From: JBOGED01 sp050743625
Lineage (GTDB): Bacteria; Actinomycetota; Nitriliruptoria; Euzebyales; Egibacteraceae
Reading direction: 5' to 3'
Assembly (NCBI GenBank): GCA_050743625.1
Contig: JBOGED010000188.1
Coordinates: 1-7,685 of the forward strand
DNA length: 7,685 bases
In this document: positions 1 through 4,974 of the stretch, one piece after another
Layout of the letters: each line of letters opens with the position of its first letter
How positions within the stretch are numbered: the first letter of the stretch is position 1
Translations under genes and position numbers: made by a program
Notes under the pieces: generated by a model
What the model saw: the letters and a program-made list of their open reading frames with translations, nothing else
Told to the model about the DNA's origin: nothing
Databases searched by the model: none

Positions 1-261
1 GTTGAAGACCCCGGCGTAGACCTGCTCGAACGCCTGCCCGGGCTCGACGCCTTCGTTGGTCCTGAGCGTGTCGATGGCGCCGTAGAGGACGGTGAGCGCG
101 CCCAGCACGACCTCGGCATGGTCGGTGCGGGTGAAGTCGACTCCGGCGTCGGCGAAGGAGTGGCGCAGCATCGTGACCGCCGCGTCGCGCTCGCCGTTTG
201 GCGGCCGGTCGGCCTGCGCGCCTAGGCGCAGCAGGTCCTCCACGAATGAATAGCCGCTCAC
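1..261 (-). CDS. Unassigned protein, last visible gene of a leftward four-gene operon (C-terminus cut by window edge)
   Basis: I do not recognise the family. Reading leftward from a GTG at 261-259, 87 codons are open to the window edge, so the C-terminus is missing. The start is supported by a Shine-Dalgarno-like AGGGGG (274-269) seven bases upstream and by a four-base GTGA overlap with the stop of the preceding gene, the same junction type seen at the other two boundaries of this operon. The visible part is acidic and mostly helical in character: it begins VSGYSFVEDLLRLGAQ, has FADAGVDFTRTDHAEVVLGA in the middle, and ends near AFEQVYAGVFN. There are no cysteines, no signal peptide and no membrane segment. 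Translational coupling to the upstream small genes implies coordinated expression. Function cannot be inferred. Confidence 0.8.
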   Translation of the reverse strand, partial: MSGYSFVEDLLRLGAQADRPPNGERDAAVTMLRHSFADAGVDFTRTDHAEVVLGALTVLYGAIDTLRTNEGVEPGQAFEQVYAGVFN

Positions 262-476
262 CGTCCCACCCCCTGGGAACGGCCGTCCTCGACGACCGAC
301 AACCCCCGCCCGGACGCCGTTCTGCTGCGCAGCGCGGCGGTGACCCGGTCTTGCCGCTCCACCCGTGCGCGCAGCCGCTCGTTCTCGGCGACCAGCCGAT
401 CGATCAGCCCGTCGGCATGAGCCAACTCGTCCAACAGTTGAGCGGCACGCTCCGCGAGCGACTCCATCCCGTTCAT
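258..476 (-). CDS. Small coiled-coil protein, third gene of the leftward operon
   Basis: A 72-residue protein of unknown function. Residues about 5-50 look like an amphipathic coiled coil: the stretch LLDELAHADGLIDRLVAENE and the following LRARVERQ place Leu/Ile/Val at heptad spacing among Glu, Arg and Asp. The remaining C-terminal part is Arg/Gly/Ser rich and probably disordered. The ATG at 476-474 overlaps the stop of the upstream gene as ATGA, and a G-rich run (487-483) lies six bases upstream. A second in-frame ATG at 467 (residue 4) is an alternative start. Its own stop overlaps the next gene as GTGA. It could be a small dimeric partner or adaptor for another operon product, but that is inference. 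No helix-turn-helix, membrane segment or catalytic motif is visible. Confidence 0.78.
   Translation of the reverse strand: MNGMESLAERAAQLLDELAHADGLIDRLVAENERLRARVERQDRVTAALRSRTASGRGLSVVEDGRSQGVGR
269..274 (-). promoter_or_regulatory. Ribosome binding site deciding the GTG start at 261
   Basis: Read on the minus strand this is AGGGGG, seven bases before the GTG at 261-259. It lies inside the end of the preceding gene. Together with the GTGA overlap it favours this GTG over other possible starts. Confidence 0.55.
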
Positions 477-739
477 CGCCGGCCCCCGGCAGCGCGTGCC
501 TGTCGTGTCCGGGCCGACTGCAAAGCCAACCGGGTGAAATGGGCCTTGCGAGCCTGCTCGGCCCGCCGGGCGCGCTCAGCAGGAGCCAGCGTCCGGTCAG
601 GGTCGACCTCGTCCTCGAACCGGCGGAGGAACGCCGCGCGGGCCGGCGCGGTGACCTCCCGGCTGTCCCGCCGCGCGTGGAGCGCGTGGGCGGCCAACCG
701 CGCCCGCAGGATCCGCTGGCTAGGCGACAGCTCGCTCAT
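473..739 (-). CDS. Arg-rich helical conserved hypothetical protein, second gene of the leftward operon
   Basis: An 88-residue, very basic, almost wholly helical protein. The core has the pattern APARAAFLRRFEDEVDPDR, then LAPAERARRAEQARKAHFTR and LALQSARTRQARAA. From memory, proteins with this FxxRFExEVDP...P.ERARRAExARKAxFTRLAxxSAR pattern are frequent unnamed small proteins in Actinomycetes, commonly near plasmid-like or integrative-element genes. I know of no assigned function. The ATG at 739-737 overlaps the upstream stop (ATGA), and a strong Shine-Dalgarno (GGAGG, 748-744) lies four bases upstream. Basic helices would allow nucleic-acid binding, but no defined DNA-binding fold is visible. 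The gene is real by family resemblance, ribosome site and overlap. Confidence 0.85.
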   Translation of the reverse strand: MSELSPSQRILRARLAAHALHARRDSREVTAPARAAFLRRFEDEVDPDRTLAPAERARRAEQARKAHFTRLALQSARTRQARAAGGRR

Positions 740-1008
740 GCCGCCTCCCCACTGATCTCGGCCAGCGCCCAGGCGATCTGGCGCTCCACCTCCACGAGAA
801 CCGCGAGGACCTCGCTCAGCCGCTGGTCAGCCAGTCGTTGACCCGAACGGGCGGCAATCGCCGCGCCGACCCACCCGGCCGCGCTACCGTCCAGCGGCAC
901 CACGGCCCGACAGACCGTCTCGCCGACCAGTTGGGAGAACTCACACTCCAGCGCAGCCCGCGCCCACGCGATCCACGCCCCCGCCCACTCCAACCGTTCC
1001 CGGCACAT
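736..1008 (-). CDS. Unassigned small protein, first gene of the leftward operon
   Basis: A 90-residue protein of unknown function and the promoter-proximal gene of the four-gene operon. It starts at ATG 1008-1006, behind GGAGGGG (1017-1011) and directly downstream of the operator cluster. It is helical, with Trp and Ala rich segments (ERLEWAGAWIAWARAALECE at the N-terminus and VLAVLVEVERQIAWALAEIS near the end) and a glycine-containing middle (PLDGSAAGWVGAAIAARSGQ). Hydrophobic residues alternate with charged ones, so I read amphipathic helices rather than a true membrane span. Two cysteines are close to the start (residues 2 and 22) and one more is in the middle. The stop overlaps the next gene as ATGA. 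A longer reading frame across the same DNA on the minus strand is a shadow and reads through the operators. Confidence 0.75.
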   Translation of the reverse strand: MCRERLEWAGAWIAWARAALECEFSQLVGETVCRAVVPLDGSAAGWVGAAIAARSGQRLADQRLSEVLAVLVEVERQIAWALAEISGEAA

Positions 1009-1010
1009 AA

Positions 1011-1017
1011 CCCCTCC
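1011..1017 (-). promoter_or_regulatory. Ribosome binding site of the leftward operon's first gene
   Basis: On the minus strand it reads GGAGGGG, immediately before TT and the ATG at 1008. It fixes the operon's first start codon and sits two bases from the nearest operator copy. Confidence 0.65.
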
Positions 1018-1019
1018 AA

Positions 1020-1033
1020 CTGGCTCAAGCCTG
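1020..1033. promoter_or_regulatory. Operator copy 1 (CTGGCTCAAGCCTG), in the operon leader
   Basis: It matches the inferred palindrome CTGGCTTAAGCCAG at 11 of 14 positions. It lies between the predicted transcription start and the ribosome binding site of the leftward operon. A bound protein here would block elongation or ribosome access. Confidence 0.6.
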
Positions 1034-1036
1034 CTA

Positions 1037-1050
1037 CTGGCTTGAGCCAG
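1037..1050. promoter_or_regulatory. Operator copy 2 (CTGGCTTGAGCCAG), over the -10 and start point
   Basis: It differs from a perfect 14-base palindrome only at the two central positions. It overlaps the last two bases of the predicted -10 hexamer (1054-1049) and the start point, where a bound repressor would exclude RNA polymerase. Its centre is 17 bases from copy 1, and it reads as the inverse of copy 1. Confidence 0.65.
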
Positions 1051-1078
1051 TATGCGAGAAGTGTGGCGGAGCAGTCAA
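1049..1078 (-). promoter_or_regulatory. Housekeeping-type promoter of the leftward operon
   Basis: On the minus strand, a -35 hexamer TTGACT (1078-1073) is followed after 18 bases by a -10 hexamer CATACT (1054-1049). This puts the start of transcription near 1042 and gives a leader of about 33 bases before the ATG at 1008. TTGACT matches the consensus TTGACA in five of six positions, and CATACT matches TATAAT in four of six. Operator copies lie just upstream of the -35, across the -10 and start point, and in the leader, so repression by a DNA-binding regulator is the likely control. The regulator is not encoded in this window as far as I can see. Confidence 0.65.
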
Positions 1079-1092
1079 GAGGCTTAAGCCAG
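1079..1092. promoter_or_regulatory. Operator copy 3 (GAGGCTTAAGCCAG), abutting the -35
   Basis: It contains the perfect palindrome GGCTTAAGCC (1081-1090) and matches the inferred consensus at 12 of 14 positions. It lies directly beside the -35 hexamer of the leftward promoter. Its centre is 42 bases from copy 2, about four helical turns, so proteins on the two sites could sit on the same face of the DNA. Confidence 0.6.
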
Positions 1093-1244
1093 TCGGTCAT
1101 TCGTGCTGACCGAAGGGACGTCACAGCTCGTAGGAACACACAGCGCCCGAGCCGATTACCCGCTCTGCGCCGATGCGTCATGCGCTGTAACCGCTCGCTG
1201 CGCACTGGCCTCCGCGGCTGTGCAAGATGCTTTCCCCGAATGGA

Positions 1245-1279
1245 GCGGCTCTCGCGAGATACGCGAATGCATGAGCCGC
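1245..1279. repeat. Nested inverted repeat
   Basis: Outer arms GCGGCTC (1245-1251) and GAGCCGC (1273-1279) are perfect complements. Inside them CGCG (1253-1256) and CGCG (1262-1265) flank a five-base loop. An asymmetric bulge (aatgcat, 1266-1272) separates inner and outer stems. There is no T run, so it does not look like an intrinsic terminator. In GC-rich DNA a seven-base match can occur by chance. Confidence 0.3.
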
Positions 1280-1343
1280 CGGAGCGCGCCACCCAGGCCC
1301 ACGGCCCGGCACCGGAGGCCAGCATGCTCGCAGGCACGCCAAG

Positions 1344-1357
1344 CTGGCTTATGCCAC
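1344..1357. promoter_or_regulatory. Distal operator-like site (CTGGCTTATGCCAC)
   Basis: It matches the inferred consensus CTGGCTTAAGCCAG at 12 of 14 positions and lies about 260 bases from copy 3, in the divergent spacer. No clear promoter lies next to it. It may be a secondary site for DNA looping, a remnant, or chance. Confidence 0.35.
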
Positions 1358-1974
1358 CCTCAAGCCTTGCCGCGCTTGCTGCGATGACTCACGGAAACCC
1401 GCGCGTGCCTCAGCGCGGTCGGCATCCACGAAGACCCCATGCCGACCCGCGCTACGAGGCGGCATCAGCGGCTCACGATCGCCGAAGTGTGGGGGATCGG
1501 CGTCTCGGATCGTCACCAGAAAGCAAGATGCCGCCCGGCACCCGTCGAGCCCCGCCACAAGGCGCGGGAGCTGCCCAAGCGCCAGGCGCCTGACGCGGAA
1601 CGCGCGCCGTGCTATCGACGACCGGACTATGGTTCTGACCAGCGCCAGCGTGTCGAGAGCGGCGACCGCCGTGGCACTGACCGGGCAAGAGCTCAACCGC
1701 GCATCCATTCAACGGACCGACCATGTGTCTGGTGCCCGGTCCATCGCCAAGCCAGCAACGATCGCGCCGGGGTGACTCGCCTTCCAGTCCGCAAAATTAC
1801 GCGCTGCGACACGGCGGTTGCGCTCCGAAGGTATTTTTCTCGCCGGGAAACGCTCTTGGAAGGTATATGGAGCTTCCGCCCGATGGGGGTCGGTCGTGAC
1901 GAACATGAAGCACGGCAACGGTACGCACCGGCCCGCTCACGAACGCAGTCGTGCAGATCCTTGGCTCCACGGGC

Positions 1975-1979
1975 AAGGG
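1975..1979 (+). promoter_or_regulatory. Ribosome binding site deciding the GTG start at 1986
   Basis: AAGGG, six bases before the GTG at 1986. It is the best Shine-Dalgarno-like sequence near the possible starts (GTG 1986, ATG 1998, GTG 2004, GTG 2040), all of which lie upstream of the TIR domain. Confidence 0.5.
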
Positions 1980-1985
1980 TGACCG

Positions 1986-4751
1986 GTGAAAGTCCGGATG
2001 CCAGTGCGCCGCCGTGAGCGACCGAGACCTTCCTCGCTCGTGGTCCCGTCGAAGAGCGGGAAGCGTGGATCGGCAACGCCAAACACGACGGCTGGCTATG
2101 CGGCGTTCATCTCCTACAGTCACGCCGCCGATGACCGGCTGGCTCCTGCCGTTCAGCGTGGTCTGGAGCGGTTGGCGAAGCCGTGGCACCGCCGCCGTGC
2201 TCTGCGTGTCTTTCGTGACAACAGCGGGTTAGGGGTAACCCCGGGGTTGTGGTCCACGATCGTCACCGCGCTCGACCAGTCGGAATACCTTGTGTTGCTC
2301 GTCTCGCCTGAAGCGGCGCAGTCGACCTGGGTAGGCCGGGAGATCGAGCACTGGAAAGCGACCAAGCCCGTCGAGCGGATCCTGCCGGTCATTACCGACG
2401 GGGAGCTTCAGTGGGACGCCAACCGTGGCGGCTTCGACCCCGACCGGTCGACCGCGTTGGCGTCCTCGCTGCTCGGCGTCTTCGCCGAGGAGCCGAGATA
2501 CCTGGATCTTCGGTGGGCCAGGACTGAAAGTCAGCTCGATCTTCGCCATAGCCGGTTCCGGGATGCAATCGCCCAGCTTGCCGCCCCCATCCACGGCCTG
2601 GCCAAGGATGAGCTCGAGTCTGAGGACATTCATTTACACAGGCGGACGGTGCGCCTGGCGAGATCCGCCATCGCCACACTTATCGTGCTGCTGATTGTCG
2701 CGGTGCTCAGCACGTATCGCGCCAACCAACAGACGGCGTTGACGCGTTCTCGTGAGCTGGCGTTGATCGCCAGGACGCAGTTGCCGATCGACCCGGAGCG
2801 CAGCCTGTTGCTCGCTAGGGAGGCGTTCGAGGTGAGCCCGACTGAGCAGGCTCGGGTGATGTTGCGGCAGGCCTTGGCGGACTCGCTGGTGCGGGCCACG
2901 CTGACCGGTCACGAGGGCGTGGTGTACGGCGTGGGTTTCAGCCCGGACGGCCGGCAGGTGGTCAGCGCCAGCGCTGATGGCACGGTCCGGCTGTGGGACT
3001 TGGAGCGGGAGACTTCCACGGCGCTTCTAGGGCAGGAGGGCGCGGCGAACGACGTCGCGTTCAGCCCCGCTGGGGGGCGGGTGGCCGCCGCGGGCCGCGA
3101 CGGCGTCGTCCGTGTCTGGGATCTCGGCAATCTGGATTCACCGCGGGAGCTGCCTACCGGTCTGAGGCAGGTGAACCATGTGGCGTTCAGCGGCGACGGG
3201 CAGCGTTTGGCCAGCTCGGGGTCGGATGGGACCGTGCACGTGTGGGACCTGAGCAACCCGTCCTCACCTCGCGTCTTCACCGACCACAGTCGAGGCACCG
3301 TCGTGCGCGGCGTCGCGCTCAGCCCGGATGGGCAGCGGGTCGCCAGCGTGGGCGAGGACGGCGCCGTGCGCGTCCGGGACCTTTCTACGGACAGCGTGCT
3401 CGAACTGCGCGAGGGTGGTGTCAACCAATGGGTCTGCGTGGCGTTCAGCCCTGACGGCCAGCACATCGTCGGCGCAGGTCAGGGAGGCGGTGCGGTCTAT
3501 GTGTGGGACCTGAGGAACGCGGATAACCCGTTGAGGTTCACGGGCCATAAAGGCCCGGTCCGAAACGTCGCGTTCAGCCCGGACGGGCAGCAGATCGTCA
3601 GCGCGAGCGAGGACGGCACCGTGTACGTGCGGGATCTGCGGGACACAGCGAACCCGGTGGTCCTGCGAGGCCACCGCGGGCACGTCTTGGGGGTCGCGTT
3701 CAGCCCGGACGGGCGGCAGATCGCCAGCGGAGGCGGTGACCACACCATACGGGTGTGGGCCAACGGCCATTCGACGGTCCTGGGCGGGCACATGAGCGGG
3801 GTGTGGGATGTCGCGTTCGGCCCTGGCCAGAAGGTCGCCAGTGCCAGCTTTGACAGCACCGTGCAGGTCTGGGACCTCACCAGACCCGCCGAGCCCGTGG
3901 TGCTAGGGCCACATACCCGTGAGTACCGGGTGCGGGGGGTCGCGTTCAGCCCGGACGGCCGTTTGGTGGCCAGCACCGATGAATACGGCGGGGTACGAGT
4001 GTGGGACCCGGCCCGTCCAATTGAGCCGCCCATCCTCCTTCGCGGTCAAGAAAATCAGGAGTACAGCCCAGCGTTCAATCCCGCCGATCCAGGGCTGCTG
4101 GTCAGCGCGGGAAAGGACGGCTCTCTGCGCATCTGGGACTGGATGGAGCAAAGAGAGCGCACACAGCTCAAGAGTGGGAACAACATCATGTATGCCGCCG
4201 CGTTCAGCCGGGACGGTCGTTGGGTGGCCGGCGCGGGCAGTGATGGCACGATACGCATCTGGGACTGGGCTAGTAGCGAGGACCCAGCCGTGACGCTGCC
4301 GAGCGGTCAAGGCCAGGTCTGGAGCGTCGCGTTCAGCCAAGACGGGCGGCTGCTCGTAAGCGCGGGTAACGACGGCACGGTACGAGTCTGGGACCTCGAG
4401 CGAAACGGCGCCTCTGCCGTCCTCCGCGGCCATGAGACCCCCGTCAAAGGAGTCGCCTTCAGCCCCGACCCGCGGGTGGTCGTCAGCGCTGGAACCGATG
4501 GCACCATCCGAGTCTGGCACTGGCAGACCGAGGACGAGTCGGCGGTGCTCAACCGGCAGGACGAGGGCGTGACCAGCATCGACATCAGCCCGGACGGGAC
4601 CAAAGTGGTCAGCGACGGCGCCGACTACACCGTTCGCGTGTGGGAGTGCGAGATCTGCGGGCTCGTCACCGACGAGGACCTCCTCAGGATGGTCGCCTCG
4701 CGGACCACCCGTGAGCTGACACCCGAGGAAAGGATGACCTTCTTACGCTGA
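1986..4751 (+). CDS. TIR domain - transmembrane - 14-blade WD40 protein (putative immune receptor/effector)
   Basis: A 921-residue protein. After a basic N-terminal tail, a TIR domain spans about residues 38-180: the first strand motif AAFISYSHAADD (39-50), RVFRDNSGLG (74-83), and LVSPEAAQSTWVGREIEHW (105-123). In the last motif W115 and E119 match the WxxxE position of the catalytic glutamate in NAD-hydrolysing TIR domains. Basic residues (HRRTVRLAR) precede one hydrophobic helix at about 227-244. A helical linker (255-305) closely resembles the one in the next gene. Then come 14 WD40 blades from residue 306 (pattern GH..V..VAFSPDG..vaSas.DGTvrVWDL), enough for two seven-bladed propellers. 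The C-terminal tail has a CEIC motif (888-891) and ends in a charged TRELTPEERMTFLR helix. There is no NTPase module. Known relatives are actinobacterial TIR/WD40 proteins. A role in NAD-linked defence is inference. GTG 1986 is chosen for its AAGGG site; starts up to 2040 remain possible without affecting the domains. Confidence 0.95.
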   Translation: MKVRMPVRRRERPRPSSLVVPSKSGKRGSATPNTTAGYAAFISYSHAADDRLAPAVQRGLERLAKPWHRRRALRVFRDNSGLGVTPGLWSTIVTALDQSEYLVLLVSPEAAQSTWVGREIEHWKATKPVERILPVITDGELQWDANRGGFDPDRSTALASSLLGVFAEEPRYLDLRWARTESQLDLRHSRFRDAIAQLAAPIHGLAKDELESEDIHLHRRTVRLARSAIATLIVLLIVAVLSTYRANQQTALTRSRELALIARTQLPIDPERSLLLAREAFEVSPTEQARVMLRQALADSLVRATLTGHEGVVYGVGFSPDGRQVVSASADGTVRLWDLERETSTALLGQEGAANDVAFSPAGGRVAAAGRDGVVRVWDLGNLDSPRELPTGLRQVNHVAFSGDGQRLASSGSDGTVHVWDLSNPSSPRVFTDHSRGTVVRGVALSPDGQRVASVGEDGAVRVRDLSTDSVLELREGGVNQWVCVAFSPDGQHIVGAGQGGGAVYVWDLRNADNPLRFTGHKGPVRNVAFSPDGQQIVSASEDGTVYVRDLRDTANPVVLRGHRGHVLGVAFSPDGRQIASGGGDHTIRVWANGHSTVLGGHMSGVWDVAFGPGQKVASASFDSTVQVWDLTRPAEPVVLGPHTREYRVRGVAFSPDGRLVASTDEYGGVRVWDPARPIEPPILLRGQENQEYSPAFNPADPGLLVSAGKDGSLRIWDWMEQRERTQLKSGNNIMYAAAFSRDGRWVAGAGSDGTIRIWDWASSEDPAVTLPSGQGQVWSVAFSQDGRLLVSAGNDGTVRVWDLERNGASAVLRGHETPVKGVAFSPDPRVVVSAGTDGTIRVWHWQTEDESAVLNRQDEGVTSIDISPDGTKVVSDGADYTVRVWECEICGLVTDEDLLRMVASRTTRELTPEERMTFLR
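2901..4646 (+). repeat. WD40 repeat array of the first TIR protein (14 diverged blades)
   Basis: Fourteen tandem units of about 39-45 residues each, counted from the recurring VAFSPDG and VRVWDL strands. The DNA copies are well diverged and vary in length (for example GHSTV-ending and EPPIL-ending blades), which points to an old array. Blades 4 and 6 have Arg in place of the usual Trp in the VWDL strand, and several blades have replaced the GH dipeptide. Confidence 0.9.
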
Positions 4752-4960
4752 TCCGGTATCCAACCCTCGGATCCGCGCCGTTGTGCGGCCGGCATTGTCT
4801 GACCGCCTCGAACCTCGTTCCGCAGCGCAAGCTGGGCTGAGTCGCGGTTCCGCCTGCCACCGCGCGGTGTTGCGTGGTCGATGGAATATGCAAACGGTCT
4901 CACGACTGCGAACAAGCCTGGGTGCCCTGCCGTTCCCGAGCGCGGGTTACGGGTTGTGGT

Positions 4961-4966
4961 TACAAT
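4961..4966 (+). promoter_or_regulatory. -10-like TACAAT just before the second TIR gene
   Basis: TACAAT matches TATAAT at five of six positions and ends eight bases before the GTG at 4975, so transcription would begin on or within about two bases of the start codon (a leaderless message). No good -35 is visible 16-19 bases upstream. The surrounding spacer (4752-4974, 223 bases) holds no gene and no clear terminator; it has only a weak six-base inverted repeat (GATCCG/CGGATC at 4750-4773). Confidence 0.35.
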
Positions 4967-4974
4967 TGCTGTTG

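Larger units (their letters stand above)
1093..1985. other. Divergent spacer of about 0.9 kb with no convincing gene
   Basis: It lies between the leftward operon's control region and the rightward TIR genes. Several open frames exist on both strands because stop codons are rare in such GC-rich DNA. None has a ribosome binding site together with a recognisable or compositionally normal product; their translations are rich in Arg, Pro and Ser in the way of out-of-frame reading. The best alternative is a minus-strand frame at 1708-1349 (119 residues), which has no Shine-Dalgarno and matches no family I know. The segment holds an inverted repeat at 1245-1279, a distal operator-like site at 1344-1357, and a less GC-rich patch at about 1790-1870 (with TATTTT and TATATG) that may carry the promoter of the TIR gene, although I see no matching -35. 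No tRNA, transposase or attachment site was recognised. Confidence 0.5.

Noticed and set aside
838..1593. Plus-strand open frame of 251 residues through the operon start and spacer
   Set aside because: It runs antisense through the first operon gene, the promoter and the operators, has no ribosome site and no recognisable protein features.
1349..1708. Minus-strand frame of 119 residues in the spacer
   Set aside because: No Shine-Dalgarno, no family resemblance and only moderate third-position GC bias by eye. Left as an unproven possibility in the spacer entry.
1974..2010. GGTGAAAGTCCGG resembling the core of a cobalamin riboswitch or a group II intron
   Set aside because: The other conserved elements of either RNA are absent, and the segment lies at the ribosome site and first codons of the TIR gene.
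3264..4520. Several minus-strand open frames opposite the first WD40 array
   Set aside because: Repetitive PSGLNAT- or PVRAERD-type translations are the reverse reading of the FSPDG blades.
4750..4790. Possible terminator after the first TIR gene
   Set aside because: Only a six-base stem with a twelve-base loop and a separate four-base stem, without a T run.
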